Below, piece by piece: positions 36,701 to 43,830 of a stretch of 64,000 bases of DNA (position 1 is the first letter of the stretch; each line of letters opens with the position of its first letter). The DNA lies in assembly GCA_938085105.1 (NCBI GenBank), contig CALKGK010000052.1:34917-98916 (forward strand). The letters are read 5' to 3'. A program made the position numbers and the translations under genes. A model generated the notes under the pieces. It saw only the letters and a list, made by a program, of their open reading frames with translations, did no database searches and was not told the DNA's origin. The stretch is from an uncultured Flavobacteriales bacterium. GTDB lineage: Bacteria; Bacteroidota; Bacteroidia; Flavobacteriales_D; Sanyastnellaceae.

Positions 36701-37106
36701 AGAGCTAACTATAATGGTGGATGGAACCGCATACCGCTTGGAACCGCAAGACGTGGAGATCTTGACGGATGACATCCCCGGTTGGACCGTGAGTGTGGAC
36801 GGACCCATCACCGTTGCTTTGGACCTCACTTTGAACGAGCAACTTATCGAAGAGGGAATTGCCAGAGAATTGGTGAACCGCATTCAAAATTTGAGAAAAG
36901 ACAGTGGCTTGGAATTGAGCGATAAGATCGCATTGTACATCAAGAAACAGGATGGAATTAATCAAGCAGTAGAAAACAATTTGAAGTATATTAGCGCAGA
37001 GACTTTGGCAGGAAAATTGGAATTGGTCGATACGATTGATAACGGTTTAAACGTTGAAGTAGATGATAACCTAAGCACGGAAATTTCCATCCAGCGCCTC
37101 AATTAA
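33744..37106 (+). CDS. ileS: Isoleucyl-tRNA synthetase
   Basis: About 1120 residues. Class I signature in GPPSANGMPGIHHVMGRAIKDIF (HIGH equivalent is HHVMG, near residue 57) and the second ATP-binding motif as KMSKRLGNAVDP rather than KMSKS. The editing domain contains TTPWTLPSNTAL and GTGIVHTAPTFG. This long form without a C-terminal zinc site, with KMSKR, is the type usual in Bacteroidota and related to the eukaryotic-like group. Two ATGs (33738 and 33744) are possible; the AAAAGGA at 33731 and family N-termini (xxKYxEYxxLxLP) favour 33744. It charges tRNA-Ile and edits valine. The DksA-like gene follows after 6 bases. Confidence 0.96.
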   Translation: MADKYTEYDALNLPNVAADILKKWEAKKVFQQSIDSRDEKNSFVFFEGPPSANGMPGIHHVMGRAIKDIFCRYKTLSGKRVLRKAGWDTHGLPVELGVEKELGITKEDIGKTISVEEYNQACRKAVMKYTDVWNRLTHEMGYWVNMDDPYITYDNKYIESVWWQLGQIYKKGLIYKGYTIQPFSPKAGTGLSTHELNQPGTYRDVKDTTVVAQFKVKEGSIPRLEGFLDEGKSMETPYLVAWTTTPWTLPSNTALTVGPKIDYLLVNTENKYTHDKITVILAEPLLSKHFGGKKDPSYEVVGKVSGKDLVGIGYEQLLPWASPMEDADKAFVVIPGDFVTTEDGTGIVHTAPTFGADDAKVAKDAGVPPMLVADANGNGVPLVDFQGKFIDGMGEWSGKYVKNEYYSEEETPERSVDVEIAIHLKERGLAFNVEKYEHSYPHCWRTDKPILYYPLDSWFIKVSAIKDRMVELNNTIQWKPASTGTGRFGNWLENANDWNLSRSRYWGIPIPIWRTEEGDEALCISSVAELKLECEKSVEAGLMSENPFANFDPADMSAENYAKFDLHKPMVDEIVLLSKNGKAMHREADLIDVWFDSGSMPYAQWHYPFENKDLIDENKAFPADFIAEGVDQTRGWFYTLHAIASMNFDQVAYKTVVSNGLVLDKNGQKMSKRLGNAVDPFETLSKYGPDATRWYMITNAQPWDNLKFDEEGITEVQRKFFGTLYNTYNFFALYANVDGFVDQEAPVENRPEIDRWILSKLNSLIANVDEAYGNYEPTRAGRLIQEFVSDELSNWYVRLCRRRFWKGEYAEDKISAYQTLHECLKKVAIMSAPIAPFFMDQLYTDLTRGTHERKDSVHLADFPQVNQSLIDLDLEQRMHIAQKLTSMVLGIRKKERLKVRQPLQKIMVPILDETFERQLQAVETLVLAEVNVKELEYLKDTAGVLVKRIKPNFKALGPKFGKSMKAASAAINALDQEQINALERTGELTIMVDGTAYRLEPQDVEILTDDIPGWTVSVDGPITVALDLTLNEQLIEEGIARELVNRIQNLRKDSGLELSDKIALYIKKQDGINQAVENNLKYISAETLAGKLELVDTIDNGLNVEVDDNLSTEISIQRLN

Positions 37107-37112
37107 ATAACT

Positions 37113-37484
37113 ATGGCAGAAGTAAGATTTTCAGACGAGGAATTGAAAGAATTCGAAGTCCTCATTCAAGATAAGTTGACTCAGGCAAGACAAGATTTGG
37201 ATCAGTTGAAACGATCTTTGTCGCACTCTGATGATAATACCACCGAGGATACCTCTCCTACTTTCAAAATGATGGAAGATGGCTCGGAAACCATGAGTAG
37301 AGAAGAAACGGCTCAATTGGCTAGTCGTCAAGAAAAGTTCATCCGTAACTTGGAAAATGCTTTGCTCAGAATCCGAAATAAAACCTACGGTATTTGCAGA
37401 GAAACAGGTAAACTCATTGCAAAAGATCGTTTGCGCTTGGTACCACACGCTACCTTGAGCATTGAAGCGAAAAACAAGCAATAA
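37113..37484 (+). CDS. TraR/DksA-family protein with degenerate zinc finger
   Basis: 123 residues: an N-terminal coiled coil (about 5-90, with acidic residues in SDDNTTEDTSPTFKMMEDG near the presumed tip) and a C-terminal segment YGICRETGKLIAKDRLRLVPHATLSIEAK that aligns to the DksA zinc finger. Only one of the four usual zinc cysteines is present, so zinc binding as in classical DksA is unlikely; flavobacterial homologues commonly have this form. DksA-type proteins bind RNA polymerase in the secondary channel and tune transcription. Located between ileS and lspA with gaps of 6 and 9 bases, so the three form an operon. Confidence 0.88.
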   Translation: MAEVRFSDEELKEFEVLIQDKLTQARQDLDQLKRSLSHSDDNTTEDTSPTFKMMEDGSETMSREETAQLASRQEKFIRNLENALLRIRNKTYGICRETGKLIAKDRLRLVPHATLSIEAKNKQ

Positions 37485-37493
37485 GCCAAGCCC

Positions 37494-38156
37494 TTGAGGA
37501 GATCCATTTTCACCATATTACTCGTTCTGATCCTTGATCAGGTGTCAAAAGTGTATGTGAAACTCAACTTTGAGTTGTACGAACGCATTCCTGTGCTTGA
37601 CGGGGTCTTTCAACTGCATTTCATTGAAAATCCGGGCATGGCTTGGGGGATGAGCTTGCCGGGGGTTTGGGGCAAAATTAGCCTCACCCTCTTTCGCGTC
37701 ATAGCGGTGGTGGTGATCAGTATCTACCTAAAAAGAGTGATTAAAGAGGGGCAAGCAAAAGGCTTCATCACTTGCGTATCTCTGGTTTTGGCCGGAGCCA
37801 TCGGAAACATCATTGATAGCGCCATTTATGGAAGGCTTTTTACGCGGTCTACAGCCAGAAAGGCAGCAGAATTTGCGAGCGAAGAGGCTCCTGGATATGC
37901 GCATTTCTTGCAAGGAAAAGTAGTCGATATGCTTCACTTCTGTATGGAGTGGCCAGAATGGGTGCCTTATTTTGGTGAACGTGGGGGAGAAATTTTCCCT
38001 CCCATCTTCAATATCGCAGATGCCGCCATTTCAATAGGAATCATTTGGATCATCATTCGCCAAAAAGCCTATTTCAAAAAGGATCAAGAATCAAACAAAA
38101 CAGAAGAAGAACTTCCTTCAGAAACAGAAGGCGTTCAAGCTTCTACAGAGCTCTGA
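37494..38156 (+). CDS. lspA: Lipoprotein signal peptidase
   Basis: 220 residues with four hydrophobic helices. The two catalytic aspartates are in GNIIDS (about residue 104) and FNIADA (about residue 178), and the conserved N-terminal LDQVSK and ENPGMAWGM motifs are present. LspA cleaves prolipoproteins at the lipobox in the inner membrane, for example those of GldH and the small lipoprotein in this window. It begins with TTG, 9 bases after the DksA-like gene. A long insert between the helices (about 110-160) and a charged C-terminal tail are usual for Bacteroidota. Its last 22 bases overlap the 3-prime end of ispG on the other strand. Confidence 0.95.
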   Translation: MRRSIFTILLVLILDQVSKVYVKLNFELYERIPVLDGVFQLHFIENPGMAWGMSLPGVWGKISLTLFRVIAVVVISIYLKRVIKEGQAKGFITCVSLVLAGAIGNIIDSAIYGRLFTRSTARKAAEFASEEAPGYAHFLQGKVVDMLHFCMEWPEWVPYFGERGGEIFPPIFNIADAAISIGIIWIIIRQKAYFKKDQESNKTEEELPSETEGVQASTEL

Positions 38157-40063
38157 ACCTCGACCCAATCTCCGTGCTCGCGAATCAAATCAATCAAGGC
38201 ATCTACTGCTTGGGCTTCAGGCACATTTCTTCGAACCACTTCCTTCTCCTTGTATAGGGTGATTTTTCCCGGACCGGTTCCTACGTAGCCGTAATCAGCA
38301 TCGGCCATTTCTCCCGGACCGTTAACAATGCATCCCATAATCCCAATCTTCACTCCTTTGAGGTGACTTGTTTTCGCTCGAATTTTAGCCGTTGTTTCTT
38401 GAAGATCAAATAAGGTTCTTCCGCAAGAAGGACAAGAAATGTACTCGGTTTTGCTAATGCGCGTTCTGCTCGCTTGTAAAATTCCAAAAGCAGTGGAAAT
38501 GCTGGTTCGCAAAGGAATATTTGTTCCTCCAATCATCAAACCATCTCCCAAACCATCTAGAAACAAGGCGCCACAATCCGTTGCACTGTACATTCTGAAA
38601 TGATCTTCAGAATCAAGTGTGTAGCTGCGTTCCATTACCACAGGATTTGTGATTTCGGCATGCATCAGTCGGAAAAAAGCAGAACGAAGGTCGGCCATCG
38701 CATGTTCTTCGCTCGAAGAAAGCAACACCACTGCCTCCGCATTTGATCGAAGGTAGTTCAGCACAGTCTCATCCAATTGCTTGTTTTCCAAACGAACAAA
38801 ATGAACGCCATTATTGGGTTGAGAGAGTGCTTCGGTAAAATCAAATAAGGGAATGTGGCGATCTCTGTTCTGACAAGCACCTGCATCTTGCACAATGCTA
38901 AGCGTTCCTGGAATCTCAAAATCAATTTGCTGTTTGCCGACGTAAATGAAATCGGCAGCCATGTCGGCAATGTTCCATTTATCGAGCGGCACAGAATAAT
39001 TGTAGCCCGCGCCAAAAAAGGAGGCCGGACCAATGTTTTCTCTCCCCGAGAGGTCAGCCATCACCACCGGCACATTTCCGCCACCAATGGATCCAATAGC
39101 TTGGGTTTTTCTCCTTTCATATTCAAAAGGATTGATGATTGGGGGTGCATCTGAAATGGCCGAACTGCTCGCTCGGTTGGCATATCGGTCCACCAAAATA
39201 CGTGCAACAGGAATTTCCTCTTCCGGAGCTTCCGTCAAAGAAACGCGAACGGTGTCTCCAAGACCGTCTTCCAAAAGTGTTCCAATACCCACGGCCGATT
39301 TGATTCTTCCATCTTCGCCATCGCCAGCCTCTGTTACTCCTAAGTGGAGCGGGTAATTCATGCCCTCTTCCATCATGTGATTCACCAAAAGGCGATAAGC
39401 TTGCACCATCACAATGGCGTTGCTGGCCTTCATGGAAATCACAATGTCGTGGTAATCGTGGTCTCGGCAAATGCGCAGAAATTCCATGGCAGACTCTACC
39501 ATTCCTAGCGGCGTATCTCCGTAGCGCGATAAAATCCGGTCGCTCAAAGAACCGTGGTTGGTTCCAATGCGCATTGCTCTTCCCAATTTCTTGCATTTGA
39601 GCACAAGTGGGGTGAAGCGTTCACGAATACGCTCCAGTTCGGTGATGTACGACTCATCAGTATATTCGTGGTGTTCAAATTTCTTTTTGTCGGCATAATT
39701 CCCGGGATTCACTCGGATCTTCTCAACATGCTCTGCGGCTTCTTCCGCAGCATTTGGGGTGAAGTGAATATCGGCCACTAAAGGAGTAGAGTAGCCCTTT
39801 GCCAGGAGTTCTTTTTTGATTTGGCCGAGGTTGGCGGCATCCTTTTTACTGGGAGCTGTAATCCGCACGAGCTCGCAGCCAGCATCAATCATACGAATGG
39901 ATTCTGCCACCGTTTTTTCGGTATCCATCGTGTCTGCGGTGGTCATTGACTGCACGCGAATGGGGTTGTCTCCACCCAAGCCCACATTGCCAATCATGAC
40001 CTCGCGCGTTTGCCAGCGTTGGTATTTGAAGAGGGAAGGGCAGTAGGTGTTGGACTTTTTCAT
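38135..40063 (-). CDS. ispG: (E)-4-hydroxy-3-methylbut-2-enyl-diphosphate synthase, long form
   Basis: 642 residues from ATG 40061-40063 (MKKSNTYCPSLFKYQRW). N-terminal TIM-barrel with VQSMTTADTMDTEKTV and VADIHFTP; an inserted middle domain of about 250 residues; and the C-terminal iron-sulfur domain with the cluster cysteines in YISCPSCGRTLFDL and the GIMGCIVNGPGEM motif. It converts MEcPP to HMBPP in the MEP isoprenoid pathway using a [4Fe-4S] cluster. The three-domain form is that of Bacteroidota, Chlamydiae and plastids, as opposed to the about 370-residue E. coli type. It lies 48 bases after the tandem-OmpA gene and ends overlapping lspA. Confidence 0.96.
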   Translation of the reverse strand: MKKSNTYCPSLFKYQRWQTREVMIGNVGLGGDNPIRVQSMTTADTMDTEKTVAESIRMIDAGCELVRITAPSKKDAANLGQIKKELLAKGYSTPLVADIHFTPNAAEEAAEHVEKIRVNPGNYADKKKFEHHEYTDESYITELERIRERFTPLVLKCKKLGRAMRIGTNHGSLSDRILSRYGDTPLGMVESAMEFLRICRDHDYHDIVISMKASNAIVMVQAYRLLVNHMMEEGMNYPLHLGVTEAGDGEDGRIKSAVGIGTLLEDGLGDTVRVSLTEAPEEEIPVARILVDRYANRASSSAISDAPPIINPFEYERRKTQAIGSIGGGNVPVVMADLSGRENIGPASFFGAGYNYSVPLDKWNIADMAADFIYVGKQQIDFEIPGTLSIVQDAGACQNRDRHIPLFDFTEALSQPNNGVHFVRLENKQLDETVLNYLRSNAEAVVLLSSSEEHAMADLRSAFFRLMHAEITNPVVMERSYTLDSEDHFRMYSATDCGALFLDGLGDGLMIGGTNIPLRTSISTAFGILQASRTRISKTEYISCPSCGRTLFDLQETTAKIRAKTSHLKGVKIGIMGCIVNGPGEMADADYGYVGTGPGKITLYKEKEVVRRNVPEAQAVDALIDLIREHGDWVEVQSSVEA

Positions 40064-40111
40064 GGTGTGTGCTTGTAGCATTAAAACAGCGAGAGGTTTA
40101 AAAAGTTGCCT

Positions 40112-41068
40112 CTACTGAAGAACGATGATTTCAATCCTTCGGTTGGCTGCGTTTTGCTTTTCGTTTTTTGGCTTCTTGAACACCGGAAACTTCCCTCCTT
40201 TGCCCAAACATTCAATGCGGGCGGGATCAATTCCATTTTCAATCAAAAAGCGTTTAACACTATTGGCCCGGGCTAAACTGAGGTCTTCAGAATCTTTGTA
40301 CTCAATTCTTTCCGGGTTGCTTCGTCCGATTTGCTTGCTGTATCTCTTTCCGAAATCGCCATTCACGTGCCCCTCAATTCGGATGTTGGCCGTGCTGTTC
40401 TTCATATAGACCAAAAGTTCGTCCAAAGCATCCTGAGCGCTTCTTTTGTAAACGGCGGAGTTCCCATGAAAATAGATGCTTTCAACAGAAAAACTGGTTC
40501 CTTCTTCGGTTTTGGTTTCTTTCAGGTGTTTGCGTTCTAAGGGAGTTTGATCAATCTCCACTACCTCGTCCATCGCCAATAAGTCCTTCGCTTTTTCCAC
40601 CTCGATGTCTTGCTTCAAAGCAAATTCTTCAGGGAAAAGTACCGCCGCAGGTGTAGCACCGATCAATTGTGGAGGGTTTGGATCAAGAACATAAGCAATC
40701 ACCTCAACACAGCGATTCATCTCCGGTTGATTGGGATTCACTTGGTGCAATTCTCCAAAAGCCACAAGCTCATACTGACCGTAATCTGGAATTTCAGCAA
40801 CCAAGGCTTCATAAACCGATTTGGATCTAAGTTCACTCAATTTGAGGTTGAACGCTTCATCGCCGTCAGAAGAACAATGGCCAATAATGTCGATTTTTTC
40901 AATCTCCCCTTCTCCAAAAGACATGATCATGGCTTGGATCGAAGCCTTTCCAGCAGAACAAATCTTGTATTCGTTGTGCTCAAAATGAATGGTTGTTTTC
41001 AGCTTCGTACTCGCAAGTCCTGCGAAAACGGAAAACAAAAAAAGAAAAGTGGCTAGGTGTTTAATCAT
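40112..41068 (-). CDS. Secreted protein with two OmpA-like domains
   Basis: 318 residues, signal peptide MIKHLATFLFLFSVFAGLAS. The C-terminal OmpA-like domain (about 195-318) has YFHGNSAVYKRSAQDALDELLVYM, IRIEGHVNGDFGKRY, LARANSVKRFLIENGID and NRRIEI. The N-terminal half (about 25-130) also has the OmpA pattern in degraded form: IHFEHNEYKI, IDIIGHCSSDGDEAFNLKLSELRSKSVYEALVAE and NRCVEVIAY. So it is two OmpA folds in tandem with a short linker and no barrel. Probably periplasmic and cell-wall binding. Expressed divergently from the VWA gene, and possibly with ispG. Confidence 0.8.
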   Translation of the reverse strand: MIKHLATFLFLFSVFAGLASTKLKTTIHFEHNEYKICSAGKASIQAMIMSFGEGEIEKIDIIGHCSSDGDEAFNLKLSELRSKSVYEALVAEIPDYGQYELVAFGELHQVNPNQPEMNRCVEVIAYVLDPNPPQLIGATPAAVLFPEEFALKQDIEVEKAKDLLAMDEVVEIDQTPLERKHLKETKTEEGTSFSVESIYFHGNSAVYKRSAQDALDELLVYMKNSTANIRIEGHVNGDFGKRYSKQIGRSNPERIEYKDSEDLSLARANSVKRFLIENGIDPARIECLGKGGKFPVFKKPKNEKQNAANRRIEIIVLQ

Positions 41069-41177
41069 GATTTCAAGACAATGAACTTATCCCATTATGC
41101 ATGGTTAAAAATACTAACTTTTCTCGGTGCTTGTACGTTCATCCGTGCGGCTTTTTACACACCCACAATTGAATAAG

Positions 41178-42281
41178 ATGAAAGGATACTTATTTTCTGA
41201 ATACCAACCAGATAAAGACAAAAGAACTCCCTTTGAGCGGCTCTTGGATATCTTTCTCGAAATCTTAACCCACACGAGCGGTGATGTAGATGAGGCTTTG
41301 GACTGGTTGAAACAGATTGACGAAGAGCATCAATTGACGGATGACGAATATACTTTGGACGATTTTGTGAATGAACTCAAGGAAAAAGGGTTCTTGCGGG
41401 ACGGAAGTGAATCAGGCAAGGGAAAACCTATACTGACCGGAAAAGGAGAACAAGCTATTCGTCAGCGCGCCCTCGATCAAGTATTTGGGAAGATGAAGCG
41501 CGGAGGAATGGGGCAGCATCAGACCAATCAACTCGGCCAAGGAGATGAGCAAACGGAAGATCGCAGGCCCTTTCGATTTGGCGATAAACTCGAGCAAATT
41601 GATTTCTCCGAAAGCTTCCGAAATGCACAAATCAACCACGGCATTGGAACGGGTTTTCGAATGGAAGAAAAGGACTTGGAGGTAAGGGAAACCATGCAAG
41701 TGACGAGCATGTCCACTGTACTAATGATCGACCTATCGCATTCCATGATCCTCTACGGAGAAGATCGCATCACCCCAGCGAAAAAAGTAGCCATGGCCCT
41801 CAGTGAAATGATCATGAGGAAATACCCCAAAGACAATCTCGACATCGTGGCTTTTGGAAACGATGCTTGGGAGGTGAGCGTCAAAGACCTACCCTATTTG
41901 AAAGTAGGTCCGTTCCACACCAACACAGTTGCCGGTTTGGAAAGAGCGATGGACATTCTCCGCAGACGAAAAACATCCAACAAGCAGATTTTTATGATCA
42001 CCGATGGAAAACCATCTTGCTTGAAAGAAAATGGAGAGTACTACATGAATAGTTTTGGTTTGGACCCCTACATCACTGGGAAGTGCTTTAACCTCGCCAG
42101 ACAGTGCAGGAAACAAAAGGTCCCCATCACCACTTTTATGATTGCCAACGACCCCTACTTGCAAGAATTCATTAACGACTTCACGGAAGCCAACAATGGC
42201 AAGGCATTTTACACCGGTTTGGACGGTTTGGGAGATATGATTTTACAAGATTTTGAACGCAATAGAAGAAAACGACTTTGA
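41178..42281 (+). CDS. VWA-domain protein (chelatase/MoxR-partner type)
   Basis: 367 residues from ATG 41178 (MKGYLFSEYQPDKDKRTPFERLLDIF). The N-terminal third is a charged helical region; the C-terminal half (from about 185) is a von Willebrand A domain with a complete MIDAS, seen as VLMIDLSHSM (DxSxS), the Thr-containing loop around PFHTNTVAG and ITDGKPS. There is no signal peptide, so it is cytosolic. The stop overlaps the TTG start of a magnesium-chelatase-like AAA+ gene by four bases. Such pairs act as AAA+ remodelling or metal-insertion machines in which the VWA protein presents the substrate; the target here is unknown. Confidence 0.87.
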   Translation: MKGYLFSEYQPDKDKRTPFERLLDIFLEILTHTSGDVDEALDWLKQIDEEHQLTDDEYTLDDFVNELKEKGFLRDGSESGKGKPILTGKGEQAIRQRALDQVFGKMKRGGMGQHQTNQLGQGDEQTEDRRPFRFGDKLEQIDFSESFRNAQINHGIGTGFRMEEKDLEVRETMQVTSMSTVLMIDLSHSMILYGEDRITPAKKVAMALSEMIMRKYPKDNLDIVAFGNDAWEVSVKDLPYLKVGPFHTNTVAGLERAMDILRRRKTSNKQIFMITDGKPSCLKENGEYYMNSFGLDPYITGKCFNLARQCRKQKVPITTFMIANDPYLQEFINDFTEANNGKAFYTGLDGLGDMILQDFERNRRKRL

Positions 42282-43756
42282 AAACACAAGACACAAACAT
42301 CCGCACACTGGGCGAATTGAAAAAAAGCGCCTACCAATCGAAAAGGATTAAGGACGAATTGAGAGATAATCTCATCGAAAAGATGCAAAACGGGGAAACC
42401 ATGTTTGAAGGCATCTTGGGATATGAAAACACCGTTATTCCTGAGATTCAAAGAGCGATTTTAGCCCGGCACAACATGAATTTCCTTGGCTTGAGAGGAC
42501 AGGCGAAAACGAGAATGGCGCGCGGACTGGTTTCACTTCTCGATGAATACATTCCCATTGTGGAAGGCTCTGAAATCAACGACGACCCTTTTCAACCCCT
42601 GTCGAGATATGCGCTTGACCTGATTGAGGAGAAAGGCGACGATACTCCAATTTCTTGGCTGCATCGCTCGAAGCGCTATGTGGAAAAACTGGCCACACCG
42701 GATGTGAGTGTTGCCGATCTTATTGGAGATGTTGACCCAATCAAAGCCGCCAATTTAGGACTCAATTATGCCGATGAACGCGTGATTCATTTCGGACTCA
42801 TTCCTCGAGCGAACAGAGGTTTGTTCGTGATTAACGAATTGCCTGATTTGCAAGCCCGAATTCAGGTGGCACTCTTTAATATGCTGCAAGAAGGAGACAT
42901 TCAAATTCGCGGTTTTCAGATTCGTTTGGACCTTGATGTAGAATTTGTGTTCACCGCCAATCCTGAAGATTATACCAATCGGGGTTCCATCATCACTCCG
43001 TTGAAAGATCGAATTCAGTCGCAAATACTGACACACTACCCAAAAGACATCAGCATCAGCCAAAAGATTACCCAACAAGAAGCACAAGTTCTTCCTACAC
43101 AAAGAGAACGGGTTGAGGAGAACTCACTGGTGGCTGAACTCTTGGAATTGCTCGCATTTGAAGCACGTTCCTCGGAGTTTATCGATCAAAAATCAGGGGT
43201 GAGTGCTCGTTTAACCATCACCGCTTACGAGCACCTTTTGGCCTCGGCCGAGCGTCGGAGCATCCTAAATGGTGGGGAGTTGACGACAACAAGAATAGGT
43301 GACTTGGCAGGAATTGTACCTGCCATCACTGGAAAAGTGGAATTGGTTTATGAAGGCGAGCAGGAAGGCGCTGCTGGAGTGGCTTTTGGCCTGATTGGAA
43401 AAGCCATTCGAACGAAGTTTCCCCAGATTTTTCCAAACCCAGAAACCATTAAAAGAAGAAAACTGGACGATCCCTTCAGTGAAACAAAAGATTGGTTCAA
43501 CGAGAATGAACTCTTTTTGGCTACTGAAATGAGCGAAAAAGAATACCATAAAGCGCTCTCTGAGGTTCCTGGTTTACGCTCATTGGTTCAGAAATACGCA
43601 CCCAACTTGAATGCCCAGGATGAATTGGTGATGATGGAGTTTGTGCTTCACGGATTGGGAGAATTCAGCTTGATCAATAAAGACATTGCAGAAGACGGAC
43701 ACAGTTTTAGTGATCTGTTCAATCAGTTGTTTTCAGATGAAGATCAAGAAGGATAA
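42278..43756 (+). CDS. Magnesium-chelatase subunit I-like AAA+ ATPase
   Basis: 492 residues from TTG 42278, which overlaps the VWA stop as TTGA. P-loop is GLRGQAKTRMARG (around residues 71-83). The Walker B region is GLFVINELPDL, with Asn in place of the usual Asp before the catalytic Glu. ARIQVALFNMLQEGDIQIRG and FVFTANPEDYTNRGSIITPLKDRI (sensor 1 and arginine-finger region) are characteristic of BchI/ChlI and MoxR relatives. The organism shows no chlorophyll genes here, so this is one of the non-photosynthetic AAA+/VWA pairs found in Bacteroidota, of undetermined client. Followed by a terminator. Confidence 0.88.
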   Translation: MKTQDTNIRTLGELKKSAYQSKRIKDELRDNLIEKMQNGETMFEGILGYENTVIPEIQRAILARHNMNFLGLRGQAKTRMARGLVSLLDEYIPIVEGSEINDDPFQPLSRYALDLIEEKGDDTPISWLHRSKRYVEKLATPDVSVADLIGDVDPIKAANLGLNYADERVIHFGLIPRANRGLFVINELPDLQARIQVALFNMLQEGDIQIRGFQIRLDLDVEFVFTANPEDYTNRGSIITPLKDRIQSQILTHYPKDISISQKITQQEAQVLPTQRERVEENSLVAELLELLAFEARSSEFIDQKSGVSARLTITAYEHLLASAERRSILNGGELTTTRIGDLAGIVPAITGKVELVYEGEQEGAAGVAFGLIGKAIRTKFPQIFPNPETIKRRKLDDPFSETKDWFNENELFLATEMSEKEYHKALSEVPGLRSLVQKYAPNLNAQDELVMMEFVLHGLGEFSLINKDIAEDGHSFSDLFNQLFSDEDQEG

Positions 43757-43777
43757 CGAGCGCTATTAGTCGAAATT

Positions 43778-43812
43778 AAAAAGCCCCGAAACACTTTTGT
43801 TTCAGGGCTTTT
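43778..43812. terminator. Bidirectional terminator between AAA+ gene and secreted-protein gene
   Basis: AAAAAGCCC(C)GAAACA pairs with TGTTTC(A)GGGCTTTT around a CTTT loop, flanked by A-rich and T-rich ends. It serves both converging genes. Confidence 0.9.
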
Positions 43813-43830
43813 ATCATTACCTAAAGGTGA

